Assembly (NCBI RefSeq): GCF_008830225.1
Contig: NZ_WAIE01000009.1
Location: forward strand, 41,950 to 105,949
DNA: 64,000 nt
Direction: 5' to 3'
Origin: Pseudodesulfovibrio senegalensis
GTDB taxonomy: Bacteria; Desulfobacterota; Desulfovibrionia; Desulfovibrionales; Desulfovibrionaceae
The notes beneath the pieces were generated by a model. That model saw only the letters and a program-made list of their open reading frames with translations, searched no databases and was not told the origin of the DNA. Position 1 is the first letter of the stretch. Each line of letters starts with the position of its first letter. Positions 52,340-61,524 of the stretch are shown piece after piece. Position numbers and translations under genes: made by a program.

Positions 52340-52501
52340 GACCACTTCTATTATCCACAACCCGGACATATTTCAATAATTTTACAGCATGGGACCGGAT
52401 TGCGCCCTTCTTGCCCGTATTTCGGGCATCTGATACCACTGTGAGGTTCATCGCAAAACGACCACCATGCCGCGCCCGGCGCGGCTGAAGAGAGATATCA
52501 C

Positions 52502-54643
52502 ATGTTTCGCAGCAGCGTACCCGTGCTCTGCTATCACAGCGTCAGCAATGCGGACGGCGGCCACTCCCCCGAACAGTTCGGGGAGCATCTGGACGCCGTT
52601 CTTGCCGCAGGCTACCGCACCATAACGGCGCGAGACCTCATCCGCAGCCTGCGCGGAGAAATGCGCGTGCCCCGCAAAAGCGTGGTCGTCACCTTTGACG
52701 ACGGCCATGTGAGCAATTGGCTGCACGCGGTTCCGGAACTGGAAAAGCGTTCCATGACCGGCGTGTTCTTCGCGCTCACGGATTTCGTGCAGCCCGGCCC
52801 GATCCGTTCCCTTGCGGACGCACCCGCAAACCTGCCGCTCAAGGACGCCTTTCGCATGGCGCATATGGAGCAGGACTATTCCCAGTTCGTGAACGAATCC
52901 GAGATTCGGGCCATGCTGGACAAGGGCATGGAGGTCCATTCCCACGGATGCCGCCATCAGGGCTGCTACATGAACATGGACTGGCAGATAAACCTCGGCC
53001 ATTACAAGGCGCACTGGGCGGCTTCCTGCATCTATCCGGCCATGAATCCCGACTGGCCCACGTACCCGGTGGGCAGCGCCTATGTGTACAACGGGTTCTG
53101 GCCTGTGTTCGACGGCTCGGGTTCGCCCGCGTTTCGCATGCGCTCCACGGACGAGCGTCGCGATTTCTGCCGCAAGGATTTTGCCCGCAGCATGCGCCGC
53201 ATCCGGGAACTGACCGGGGGGGGCGAGCAACTGTTCTGTTGGCCGTGGGGCCATTTCGACCCTGTGGCCGAGGAGGAACTGAAAAAGGCGGGCTACGCCG
53301 GGGCTTTCACCCTGGAACGCGGCCCCAACTGCCGGGGAACCAGCCCCTACCGCATCCACAGGCTGGGGGTGGGCTCCAAAAAGAGCGGATCATGGGTGCA
53401 GCAGCGTTTGCGCATGTATTCGGGCGAAACCACGGCCCGCGTGTTTTTCAAGGGCTACCACAAGCGGCCCGAAGTCTCCTCGGTGCTCTATGCCACGGAT
53501 TCGGACAAACTCTCGGGCGGCAGCCGCCAGATGATCAACAACGCCCTGGCCATGCGCGACATGGGCCTGCGCGTTTTCGTCATGATCGCCCCGGACTCGG
53601 CCCTGAATGAACCTCTTGCCAATGAAGACGGCATCACGGTGGTGCCGTTCGACGGGTTCCGTCACTACCTGCGTGCCGGACGCTTTCTGCGCGACCTTGT
53701 GCGGCGCGAATCCATCGACGTGGTGCACTCCTTCCACAACCGGGCCTACAAGATGGGCGTCATTGCCCGGCTCATGGGCGCGAAGTTCAAGCTGTTCATC
53801 AACCGGGGCGTGATCTCCAGGCCCAACACGGTCTTTTTCCTGTGGACCGCCCTGAGCGACGGAGTGATCTGCAATTCCGGCAAGTGCGCGGACGTTCTGC
53901 GTTCGCACCATGTGCTCGAAAAGCGGCTCAACGTGGTTTACAACGCCTACAACGGCCCGGATTTCGGAGAGCCCAGACCGCGGCACAAGCGGTCCATGCG
54001 TATCCTCTACGTGGGCAACAAGGCTCCCACCAAGGGGTTCGACACCTTTATCGAGGCCTGCCGCCTGTTTGCCGAAGCCGGTCCCGTGCGGGACGTGGAG
54101 TTTGCGGGCGTGGGCGGATTGGCCTCGGACGCATTGGAGCAGCTATTGGCCCGGCCCGAGTTCGCCAGCGTGCGCGAGCGTCTTTCCCTGCCCGGCAGGC
54201 TGCCCCATGCCGAGGTGCTGGACGAAATGCGCCATGCGGACATGCTGGTGGTTTCCTCGCGCATGGAGAGCCTGCCCAACACCCTGATCGAGGCCTTTGA
54301 CCTCGGCCTGCCCGTGATCTGCACCAGGGCGGGCGGCATGCCCGAGCTGGTGCGCGACGGCGTGAACGGCTTTTTGTGCGAGATCGGGGACAGCGCCGCC
54401 ATTGCCGCGCGCATGCGGGAACTGGCCGACGATTTCAACCTGCGCCTGCGCATGGGCATCATCAATCACCGCATCGTGCGCGGGCTGCTTTTGCCCCGGC
54501 ACAAGGCCGCGAACCTCATGAGCGTGTATCAGGGATTCCCTCGGCGGGAGCTTTTGGACATCGACGCCATTGCCGCGCGGGATATCGAGTTGCCGCAGAA
54601 TGAGGAGCATGACCACCATGACCATGGAGAATCCCATGACTGA
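52502..54643 (+). CDS. Polysaccharide deacetylase fused to a GT4 glycosyltransferase
   Basis: The 713-residue protein joins two enzymes. Residues 1-300 form a NodB-type deacetylase: VPVLCYHSVS, VVVTFDDGHVSNW with the catalytic Asp pair, EVHSHGCRHQG with the metal His pair. Residues about 320-690 form a GT4 glycosyltransferase: SDKLSGGSRQMINNALAMRD, ILYVGNKAPTKGFDTFIEA, SRMESLPNTLIEAFDLGLPV (the E-x7-E donor motif). A His/Asp/Glu-rich tail ends the chain. It has no signal peptide. The next gene, a GT2 protein, overlaps its end, so both serve one glycan pathway. Confidence 0.9.
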   Translation: MFRSSVPVLCYHSVSNADGGHSPEQFGEHLDAVLAAGYRTITARDLIRSLRGEMRVPRKSVVVTFDDGHVSNWLHAVPELEKRSMTGVFFALTDFVQPGPIRSLADAPANLPLKDAFRMAHMEQDYSQFVNESEIRAMLDKGMEVHSHGCRHQGCYMNMDWQINLGHYKAHWAASCIYPAMNPDWPTYPVGSAYVYNGFWPVFDGSGSPAFRMRSTDERRDFCRKDFARSMRRIRELTGGGEQLFCWPWGHFDPVAEEELKKAGYAGAFTLERGPNCRGTSPYRIHRLGVGSKKSGSWVQQRLRMYSGETTARVFFKGYHKRPEVSSVLYATDSDKLSGGSRQMINNALAMRDMGLRVFVMIAPDSALNEPLANEDGITVVPFDGFRHYLRAGRFLRDLVRRESIDVVHSFHNRAYKMGVIARLMGAKFKLFINRGVISRPNTVFFLWTALSDGVICNSGKCADVLRSHHVLEKRLNVVYNAYNGPDFGEPRPRHKRSMRILYVGNKAPTKGFDTFIEACRLFAEAGPVRDVEFAGVGGLASDALEQLLARPEFASVRERLSLPGRLPHAEVLDEMRHADMLVVSSRMESLPNTLIEAFDLGLPVICTRAGGMPELVRDGVNGFLCEIGDSAAIAARMRELADDFNLRLRMGIINHRIVRGLLLPRHKAANLMSVYQGFPRRELLDIDAIAARDIELPQNEEHDHHDHGESHD

Positions 54644-56303
54644 CGGCGTGCTGCGTTCCTGCTGGGCCACGTTGCCCGAACCCGTGCGCCGCAAGCTGTT
54701 GCTGGGCTGTGCCGGGCGCATGCACCTGCTGGAAATCGGGGGCCTGTGCCTGCAGGCCCATGATCCCGCTCTGGATGCCATGGCTTGCGGACTGCTGCAG
54801 AACGCCGTGGCCGCCAACCCGCTGGACGGGAACATGGCGCACCAGCTCTTGTCCGGAGACCGGGCCTGCGCCGTGCTGCCTCCGGCCACACTGGACGTCC
54901 TGCGCGCGGTGGCCGACAACTGGCGTGTCCCGAAAAACACCGGCTATTACGAGCGCCTTCGCAGCAGGCGGGATTTTGACAAGATACGTACTTTTGTGGA
55001 GCGCGAGGCCCAAAAGCAGCCGGACAACCTGTACTGGCGCGAACAGGCGTTGATCAACGGCGTGGTCAGCGCAAGCATGGATTGGACCGCGGACATGCTG
55101 GCCCCGGTGTTGGCCGACACGGGCGAACTCGACGGGCTTGAGCCTGTGCGCGCCGCTCTGGGCACCATGTTCGACCGCATGCACGGCAGGTGTGCTTCCG
55201 CGCAGAGCCTTGCCCGCCGGACCGGGGATGCGTTCGGCCCGGCCCAGGGCATGATGACCGCCGGTCTGTGTTTGCTGGACGCAGGAGAGCGCGAGCAGGC
55301 CGCGTCGCTTTTTCTGGAGGCCCTTGCACACCAGCCGTGGAATACCAGCCTGATCCTGCGCACGTATGATCTCGTGTTCGGTGTGGGGCAGGAGCGCGCC
55401 CCGCTGGATGGGGATGCCGTCATCCTCCTGTATTCGTGGAACAAGGACGTGGAGCTGGACGCCACCCTGCGGCATTTGTATTCGTCCGACCTCGGTTCGG
55501 CCCGGCTGGTGGTGCTGGATAACGGTTCCACGGACCGCACGGCCGAGGTGCTGGAGTCGTGGCAGCTGCGCTTCAAGCCCGAACGCATGGGCATCGTGAC
55601 CCTGCCCGTGAATATCGGCGCGCCCGCGGCCCGCAACTGGCTCATGCATCTGCCCGAGGTGCAAGAAAGCGATTTCGTGGTCTATCTGGACGACGACGTG
55701 GAACTGCCCCGGGACTGGCTGACCACCCTCGGGGCCGCGGTCAAACGCTACCCGGACGCCGGGGTCTGGGGTTGCAAGGTGGTGGACCATGCCCAGCCCC
55801 TGCTCATGCAGCACGCGGACGGCCAGCTGACCCTGCCGGATGCCACCGGGGCCACCACGGCCAGCCTTGCGCCCAATCCCGTAAAACTTTCCGACCTGCA
55901 TGTGCAGAGCACGGATACCGGGCTGTTTGATTACATGCGGCCCTGTGCCTCGGTCACGGGCTGCTGCCACCTGTTCCGCACGGAGCGGCTGTTGAAGACC
56001 GGAGATTTTTCCATCCACCTTTCCCCAAGCCAGTACGACGATTTCGAGCACGATCTGCGCCTGTGCGAGGCGGGCATGTTCCCGGTCTATACCGGGCATC
56101 TGCGCGTGCTGCACAAGAAACGTTCGGGCGCGGCATCGCGCGTTTCCGGGCCGGAAGAGGGCAACGCGCTGGGCAACCGCTACAAGATGCAGGCCATGCA
56201 TGCTCGCAGTGATCTGCACAAGGCGGAACAGGCCGGGCTGGCCCTGTTGGAAGAGGACCTGCAGGCCAAGATGCGGGCGCTGGACGAACGTATCCGGGCA
56301 TGA
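54636..56303 (+). CDS. GT2 family glycosyltransferase with helical N-terminal region
   Basis: The 555-residue protein has an N-terminal region of about 260 residues made of helical repeats (LLQNAVAANPLDGNMAHQL, AASLFLEALAHQPWNTSLI), which looks TPR-like. A GT2 GT-A domain follows: VILLYSWNKDVELDATL, LVVLDNGSTDRTAEVL, YLDDDVELPRDWL (DDD metal site), ending DFEHDLRLCEAGM. ATGs at 54609, 54618, 54624 and 54636 are in frame; 54636 has GGAGA at good spacing and 54618 has AGGAG at longer spacing. It overlaps the fusion gene upstream by 8 nt or more. Confidence 0.86.
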   Translation: MTDGVLRSCWATLPEPVRRKLLLGCAGRMHLLEIGGLCLQAHDPALDAMACGLLQNAVAANPLDGNMAHQLLSGDRACAVLPPATLDVLRAVADNWRVPKNTGYYERLRSRRDFDKIRTFVEREAQKQPDNLYWREQALINGVVSASMDWTADMLAPVLADTGELDGLEPVRAALGTMFDRMHGRCASAQSLARRTGDAFGPAQGMMTAGLCLLDAGEREQAASLFLEALAHQPWNTSLILRTYDLVFGVGQERAPLDGDAVILLYSWNKDVELDATLRHLYSSDLGSARLVVLDNGSTDRTAEVLESWQLRFKPERMGIVTLPVNIGAPAARNWLMHLPEVQESDFVVYLDDDVELPRDWLTTLGAAVKRYPDAGVWGCKVVDHAQPLLMQHADGQLTLPDATGATTASLAPNPVKLSDLHVQSTDTGLFDYMRPCASVTGCCHLFRTERLLKTGDFSIHLSPSQYDDFEHDLRLCEAGMFPVYTGHLRVLHKKRSGAASRVSGPEEGNALGNRYKMQAMHARSDLHKAEQAGLALLEEDLQAKMRALDERIRA

Positions 56304-56444
56304 CCAAAGGTGGCGGTTTTTCGCCCGGCAGGACTGTGCGGCCCCGGCTTGCCATGGGCGAAGCAAGCGTATACCACAGCGCAGGCGCGAAAGCAGACAA
56401 CAAAAAAAGCAGGACCCGCGTCATGCGTGGGCCGGAGAATGGAC

Positions 56445-57212
56445 ATGAGCACGGACCAGACCAAGGAATTTCTCGAAAGCCTGCCCGAACTGGAAAAGGG
56501 CAAGACCTTCTGTTTCAAATGCTATCCCGGCATTTCCTGTTTCAACGAATGTTGCGGCGACCTGCAACTGGTGCTCACTCCCTATGACGTGTTGCGCCTG
56601 TGCCGTGAGCTGGACATGCCCAGCCGCGATTTCGTGCATTCCCACTGTGAGGTGGAAGTCATGCCCGACACCCGTTTTCCCATGCTGCGTCTGCGCATGA
56701 CCGACAACGCCAGACGCAGTTGTCCGTTCGTGCGCGAGGCAGGATGCTCCGTATACGAAAACAGGCCGGGCGCGTGCCGCACCTATCCGCTGGGCCGGGC
56801 CACGCGGCCGAACGGCGAGGGCGGCGTGCAGGAACAGTTTTTCGTTGTGCAGGAACCGCACTGCCGCGGATTCGAAGAATCCACGGAATGGACCACGGAT
56901 ACGTGGCTCAAGGACCAGGGCTTTGAAATCTACGTGAAGTACAACGACAAGTACATGAATCTGCTGGCCCGCTGGAAGGAAACCGGCAAGTCCCTGCCGG
57001 ATCAGGTGGTGCACATGGCCATGCTGGCCCTGTACCAGCTTGACGACTTCCGGCGCATGATTGACGAAATGAAGATGTTCGAGCGCGTGGATGTTCCCGA
57101 GGAGCGGCAGGCCGCCATCATGGAAAGCGACGAGGCCGCCCTCGATTTCGGGCTGGACTGGCTGGAACTGATGCTTTTCCGCACCAGCGAAACCCTCAGG
57201 CCCCGCGCCTGA
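56445..57212 (+). CDS. YkgJ-family cysteine-cluster protein
   Basis: The 255-residue protein carries the YkgJ pattern of conserved cysteines: [40 protein letters not shown] and RTYPLGR. Together they could ligate zinc or an iron-sulfur cluster. The family has no confirmed activity; it is common in sulfate reducers. ATG 56445 has CGGAGA 7 nt upstream, while the longer frame begins without one. Its neighbour downstream is rfaE2 at 22 nt. Confidence 0.87.
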   Translation: MSTDQTKEFLESLPELEKGKTFCFKCYPGISCFNECCGDLQLVLTPYDVLRLCRELDMPSRDFVHSHCEVEVMPDTRFPMLRLRMTDNARRSCPFVREAGCSVYENRPGACRTYPLGRATRPNGEGGVQEQFFVVQEPHCRGFEESTEWTTDTWLKDQGFEIYVKYNDKYMNLLARWKETGKSLPDQVVHMAMLALYQLDDFRRMIDEMKMFERVDVPEERQAAIMESDEAALDFGLDWLELMLFRTSETLRPRA

Positions 57213-57234
57213 TCCCTGCCCGGAGGTAACGACC

Positions 57235-57720
57235 ATGCTGCCCGACAATCCCAAGCTCCTGAGTATCCAGAGCTTTCTGAAAAAGAAGCGCGCCCTGCAC
57301 AAGGGGCGGCGCATCGTGTTCACCAACGGCTGCTTTGACATCCTGCACCCCGGCCACGTGGACCTTCTGGCCCGCGCCCGCGCCCTTGGCGACGTGCTTG
57401 TGCTGGGTTTGAACAGCGACGAATCCGTGCGCAGGCTGGGCAAGGGAGCCGACAGGCCCGTGAATCCGCAGGCGGACCGGGCCTTTGTGCTGGCCGGACT
57501 GGCCTGCGTGGATTACGTGATAATCTTTCATGAGGAAACGCCTCTGGAACTCATCAAGGCCGTGCGGCCGCAGGTGTTGGTCAAGGGGGGCGACTGGACC
57601 CCGGACAATATCGTGGGTCGCGAGGTGGTGGAGGCCGCCGGCGGCGAGGTGCGCAGCCTGCCCCTGATCGAGGGCTTTTCCACCACGTCGCTCATTGAAC
57701 GGATTCGTCAAGGAGCTTGA
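57235..57720 (+). CDS. rfaE2: D-glycero-beta-D-manno-heptose 1-phosphate adenylyltransferase (RfaE domain II)
   Basis: The 161-residue protein is a stand-alone RfaE domain II nucleotidyltransferase: [19 protein letters not shown] with the HxGH motif, [29 protein letters not shown], and the C-terminal [11 protein letters not shown] with the STTxxIxR motif. It activates heptose phosphate to ADP-heptose for LPS core or surface glycans, the donor used by GT9 enzymes such as the one at 11 kb. The ATG follows GGAGG. A tRNA gene follows after 43 nt. Confidence 0.93.
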   Translation: MLPDNPKLLSIQSFLKKKRALHKGRRIVFTNGCFDILHPGHVDLLARARALGDVLVLGLNSDESVRRLGKGADRPVNPQADRAFVLAGLACVDYVIIFHEETPLELIKAVRPQVLVKGGDWTPDNIVGREVVEAAGGEVRSLPLIEGFSTTSLIERIRQGA

Positions 57721-57763
57721 CAAACGCCGCCGAATCTGCATACACAAATCAGCTCCGAAGCGT

Positions 57764-57839
57764 GGGCCAGTAGCTCAGTTGGCAGAGCCACCGGCTCATA
57801 ACCGGTCGGTCCCAGGTTCGAATCCTGGTTGGCCCACCA
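57764..57839 (+). tRNA. tRNA-Met (anticodon CAT)
   Basis: The 76-nt gene folds as a full cloverleaf: acceptor GGGCCAG/TTGGCCC, D-arm with TAGCTCAGTTGGCAGAGC, anticodon arm ACCGG CTCATAA CCGGT with anticodon CAT, T-arm CCAGG TTCGAAT CCTGG, and an encoded CCA. It resembles elongator tRNA-Met; a lysidine-modified tRNA-Ile with the same anticodon cannot be excluded without comparison. Confidence 0.95.
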
Positions 57840-57955
57840 TTTTTTCTCCCACTGCAAAGGAGACGCGAGGAAGACATTTGCCGGACTTGATCAATCGTCT
57901 GACACCCTTCCCCCTTGAAACCCTCATCCGCATCGCGAGGGCAGAAGAAGGCAAC

Positions 57956-57997
57956 GATGCTCCCCCAGGGGATACCCTAGGGGAGCATCTTCTTTTC
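57956..57997 (+). terminator. Intrinsic terminator between tRNA-Met and the Nif3-like gene
   Basis: GATGCTCCCC and GGGGAGCATC form a ten-pair stem. A single mismatch leads into AGGG/CCCT around a GATA loop. The stem is followed by TTCTTTTC. It probably ends the tRNA transcript. Confidence 0.82.
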
Positions 57998-58016
57998 GAG
58001 AGGAGCGCGTAACTAT

Positions 58017-59021
58017 ATGAAATCACTGGATATACTTTCAGTTTTCCGCACAATGGCACCCGAGGGATTTCAGTCCTCGTGGGATAATTCCGGTGTTCAG
58101 GTCGTTGGCGAAAGCCTGGATTGCTCCAAGGTGGGGGTCTGTCTTGAACCCACGCCGGAGATGATCCGCGCCTGCCTTGACTGGGGCGCGGGCGTCATTC
58201 TCACGCACCATCCCCTGTACATGAAGCCCAAGGGGCTGGGCAGCGAAAGTGCCTTTACCGAGGTGGTGCGCATGGTCATGCGTTCGGGCGCGTGGCTGTA
58301 TGCAGCGCATACGTCGCTGGATTGCGCTCCGGACGGCCCGGCCTTCTGGCTGGGCGAACGCCTCGGGCTGGAAAGCGCCGGGTTTTTGGAAACCGCCCGC
58401 GAGTTCGCGCCCGTGGAGGTTTCCTTTTATTCGCCGCGTACCGTGACCCGGGACGAGGCCGAGATGTGGACCGAGCGCCCGGGCATGCACAGCGTGAGCC
58501 AGAGTGCGGCGGGCGAGGTTCGCCTTGTATGCGACCGCGACCATTGGGCAGGCGCGCGCAGTGCCGTGGAGTTCACTCTCGGCATGCAGCCGGAGTACTA
58601 TGTGCGCGCTCTGGAGGCTCCGGCCCGTTCCGTGGGCTTCGGGCAGGTGGGCGACCTGCCGCAGCCGCTGGACTGGGCGGCCTTCATGGCCGAGCTGCAG
58701 GGTCTGGTGGACCGCGACGTGTTCACCGTCTGCGGCGATGCGCCGCAAACCGTTGCCCGCGTGGCCTATTGCGGCGGATCGGGTTCGTCCATGGCCGATG
58801 CCGCAGCCCGTGCCGGGGCGGATGTGCTGATCACCGGAGACATGAAGTATCACGCGGCCGTGGAAACGCCCGTGTGCATTGTGGATGTGGGACATTTTTC
58901 ATTGGAAGAGGAAATGATGCGCCTTGCGGCTCTTGATCTGGCCGAGCGGCTCGGGCCGGAGCAGGTCGAGGTGCGTTTTTTCAAGGGAACCGAGCCGTTT
59001 CGCTTTCACGTCCGCGCGTGA
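58017..59021 (+). CDS. Nif3-like dinuclear metal centre protein
   Basis: The 334-residue protein matches the Nif3/YbgI/DUF34 family: EGFQSSWDNSGVQVVGE near the start, VILTHHPLYM (metal His64/His65), AAHTSLDCAPDG (His98 and Asp102) and the C-terminal VDVGHFSLEEEMM with a further His and Glu. A central insertion of about 120 residues is the usual PII-like domain of the long form. The molecular function is unsettled; some members are annotated as GTP cyclohydrolase I type 2. The ATG follows GAGGAGCG at slightly long spacing. The next gene is a zinc-ribbon coiled coil, a common partner. Confidence 0.92.
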   Translation: MKSLDILSVFRTMAPEGFQSSWDNSGVQVVGESLDCSKVGVCLEPTPEMIRACLDWGAGVILTHHPLYMKPKGLGSESAFTEVVRMVMRSGAWLYAAHTSLDCAPDGPAFWLGERLGLESAGFLETAREFAPVEVSFYSPRTVTRDEAEMWTERPGMHSVSQSAAGEVRLVCDRDHWAGARSAVEFTLGMQPEYYVRALEAPARSVGFGQVGDLPQPLDWAAFMAELQGLVDRDVFTVCGDAPQTVARVAYCGGSGSSMADAAARAGADVLITGDMKYHAAVETPVCIVDVGHFSLEEEMMRLAALDLAERLGPEQVEVRFFKGTEPFRFHVRA

Positions 59022-59132
59022 GGCGGCCCGTTGCGGGCCACGGTATCCCGGTGCCCCGGGCGTCCGGCCACGGACGCGGGGCGCATGAACGTTTTTTCGC
59101 ATTGTGCGGCAAAAAAAAGTCGAGAGGTAAAC

Positions 59133-59867
59133 ATGTATCAGAAACAGATTGAACAGCTGGTGGTGCTCCAGAGGGTGGACGACCAGATCATTGTTCTTCA
59201 GGAAGATCTGGACGCGGCACCGCGTGAGCTGGCCGAGCTGGAAGGCCAGTTGCAGGCCCTGATGGACCGCAAGACCCAGATCGAGGAAAAGCTGGACATG
59301 CTCGCGCAGCAGCGCCAGAAGCTCGATGGCGAAATCGAGGAAGACGGCGCCAAGATCAAGAAGAGCAAGAACAAGCTGATGATGTCGAGCAACACCAAGG
59401 AATATCACGCCATGATGCGCGAGATGGACAGCCTTGAAAAGCTCAACCGCATCCGCGAGGACGAGTTCACGGCCGTGCGCGAGGAACTGACCCGCCAGAA
59501 CGAGGCCATGGAAGCGCTGGAAAAGGAAGTGGAAGAGGTCAAGGAAGAGCTTGCCGCCAAGCAGGCCAACCTCGAGGCTCGCACTGCCAAGGCCAAGAAG
59601 GCCCTCAACAGCCTGAACAAGAAGCGCGACAAGGCCTGCAAGGTGGTTCCGCCGCCGATTCTGGGCCGTTACGAATTCATCCGTTCCCGTCTGGAAAATC
59701 CGGTCATCGTGCCCGTGGAAGATGGCATCTGCAACGGCTGCCACATCAAGATTCCGCCGCAGAGCTACAACGACCTGCAAAAGGGCCAGCAGATCCTGAG
59801 CTGTCCCAACTGCCAGCGGTTGATCTATTGGAAGGAACATATCCCCGAGGCTTCCAAGGTCGTATAA
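59133..59867 (+). CDS. Coiled-coil protein with C-terminal C4 zinc ribbon
   Basis: The 244-residue protein is a long antiparallel coiled coil (about 1-185, with LEGQLQALMDRKTQIEEKLD as an example), then a zinc ribbon with CNGCHIKIPP and LSCPNCQRLIYW. This is the zf-RING_7/DUF164 family, found beside Nif3-like genes in many bacteria. It may act in nucleic-acid or membrane transactions, but nothing is established. ATG 59133 follows GAGAGG. The upstream frame to 59031 lacks support. RNase P RNA follows. Confidence 0.9.
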   Translation: MYQKQIEQLVVLQRVDDQIIVLQEDLDAAPRELAELEGQLQALMDRKTQIEEKLDMLAQQRQKLDGEIEEDGAKIKKSKNKLMMSSNTKEYHAMMREMDSLEKLNRIREDEFTAVREELTRQNEAMEALEKEVEEVKEELAAKQANLEARTAKAKKALNSLNKKRDKACKVVPPPILGRYEFIRSRLENPVIVPVEDGICNGCHIKIPPQSYNDLQKGQQILSCPNCQRLIYWKEHIPEASKVV

Positions 59868-59890
59868 CCGGCCGGGGACTATATAGTTTT

Positions 59891-60255
59891 GACGGAGTCG
59901 GACAGGCTGTCGCCGCGGCCTTTGGCCGGGGAGGAAAGTCCGGGCTCCACAGGGCAGGACGCTGGGTAACTCCCAGGGGGAGTGATCCCCGGAAAGTGTC
60001 ACAGAGAGCAGACCGCCACCCGGACTCGTCCGGGCGGTAAGGGTGAAAGGGTGGGGTAAGAGCCCACCGGCGGGTGCGGCAACGCATCCGGCCAGACAAA
60101 CCCCGTCCGGAGCAAGACCAAATAGGAAAGCGCTTGAGGCCGGCCCGGCCGATGCTTTCGGGTAGGTTGCTTGAGGCGGCGGGAGACCGTCGTCCTAGAG
60201 GAATGACAGCCACCCCGCAAGGGGGACAGGACCCGGCTTACCGTCCGGCTCCGTC
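59891..60255 (+). ncRNA. rnpB: RNase P RNA, bacterial class A
   Basis: The 365-nt gene shows the conserved elements of bacterial RNase P RNA: the closing helix P1 (GACGGAG with CTCCGTC), GAGGAAAGTCCGGGCTCCAC (CR I), AGAGGAATGACAGCCACC (CR IV region) and GACAGGACCCGGCTTAC (CR V). It is the catalytic subunit that matures tRNA 5' ends. The IspDF gene starts 57 nt after its end. Confidence 0.96.
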
Positions 60256-60311
60256 ATGAATTTCATGTGCCCGCCAGTTCTGGGTGCGGGCCGCATGCGT
60301 GGGAACAGGGA

Positions 60312-61523
60312 ATGAAACGCCGATTCGACAATACATGGGCCGTGGTGCTAGCCGCGGGGAACGGGTCCCGCATGAAGGCCGCTGCCGGTGTGCGCAAGCA
60401 GTATCTTGAATACCGCGGCGTGCCCCTGTTCTGGCATTCGGCACGCACGTTTTCGCGCATCGCACGCATTCGCGGGCTGGTGTTCGTGTTTCCCGAAGAA
60501 GACCTCACGGCCATGCGCCGCAGGATCAAGGACCTGTTCAAGACCGATGACCTCGGGCTTCGATTCGAGGTTGTGGCCGGTGGCGATCGGCGTCAGGATT
60601 CCGTGCGCAACGGCCTTTCGGTCCTGCCGCGGGAATGTGACGCCGTGCTCGTGCACGATGCGGCGCGGCCCTTTGCCCCGGCGCGCATGGTCCAGTCCCT
60701 GCTGGACGAGTTGGACAACGGCGCGCAGGGCGTGATTCCGGTTCGTGCGGTGACCGACACCATCAAGCACGTCGACGGACGGATCGTTTGTGCCACCCCG
60801 GACCGCAGCCGGTTGCGCGCGGCGCAGACCCCGCAGGCCTTTGAGCGGACCGTTCTGGAACATGCACACGAACTGGCCGAGGAGCACGGCTGGCAGGTTA
60901 CCGACGACGCGTCCGTGTTGGAGAATCTGGCCGGGCTGGAACGTGCGGATTCCTGCGAAGTGCGCTGCGTGGAGGGCGATCCGGCCAACGTCAAGATCAC
61001 CACGCCCGAAGACCTTGAACGGCTGCGCGAACCAAAGACCACCGTGCCCTGCACGGGCTGGGGGTACGACGTGCACCGCTACGGCGGGGATCGGCCCATG
61101 GTGCTGGGCGGCGTGCCCATTGCCGGAGCGCCGCAGATTGTGGCCCATTCGGACGGCGACGTATTGCTGCATGCGCTCATGGACGCCATTCTCGGTTGCA
61201 TCGGGCAGGGGGACATCGGCACCCATTTTCCGGACACGGACCCGGCCTGGGACGGAGCCAGCAGCGCCATACTGCTGCGCGAGGTGTTGGTCATGGCCGA
61301 AAAGGCCAAGGCCCGTATCGTGCACGCCGATTTGACCGTCATAGCCCAGGTGCCGCGTCTGGCACCCCATGCCGCGCAGATCCGGCGCACCGTGGCCAAC
61401 CTGCTGGGCCTTGATTCGGGGCAGGTCAACGTCAAGGCCACCACCGAGGAAAAGCTCGGGTTCACGGGTGAGAAAAAAGGCATCAAGGCAGTGGCCTGCG
61501 TAACCGCGCTCAGGGAGATATAA
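60312..61523 (+). CDS. ispDF: Bifunctional IspD/IspF enzyme of the MEP isoprenoid pathway
   Basis: The 403-residue fusion has IspD first (VVLAAGNGSRMKAAAGVRKQ, GDRRQDSVRNGL, VLVHDAARPF, about 1-230) and IspF second (GWGYDVHRYGGDRPMVLGG with the zinc Asp and His, HSDGDVLLHALMDAILG, KATTEEKLGFTGEKKGI, about 245-403). IspD makes CDP-methylerythritol and IspF the cyclic diphosphate; IspE, the step between, is not here. The fusion is frequent in delta- and alphaproteobacteria. ATG 60312 is preferred to GTG 60267. The next gene begins 1 nt after the stop. Confidence 0.96.
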   Translation: MKRRFDNTWAVVLAAGNGSRMKAAAGVRKQYLEYRGVPLFWHSARTFSRIARIRGLVFVFPEEDLTAMRRRIKDLFKTDDLGLRFEVVAGGDRRQDSVRNGLSVLPRECDAVLVHDAARPFAPARMVQSLLDELDNGAQGVIPVRAVTDTIKHVDGRIVCATPDRSRLRAAQTPQAFERTVLEHAHELAEEHGWQVTDDASVLENLAGLERADSCEVRCVEGDPANVKITTPEDLERLREPKTTVPCTGWGYDVHRYGGDRPMVLGGVPIAGAPQIVAHSDGDVLLHALMDAILGCIGQGDIGTHFPDTDPAWDGASSAILLREVLVMAEKAKARIVHADLTVIAQVPRLAPHAAQIRRTVANLLGLDSGQVNVKATTEEKLGFTGEKKGIKAVACVTALREI

Positions 61524-61524
61524 G

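Noticed and set aside
57878..58012. A 44-codon TTG-initiated frame between tRNA-Met and the Nif3-like gene
   Set aside because: AGGAAG stands upstream, but the frame runs straight through a strong terminator hairpin, so it is more likely accidental.
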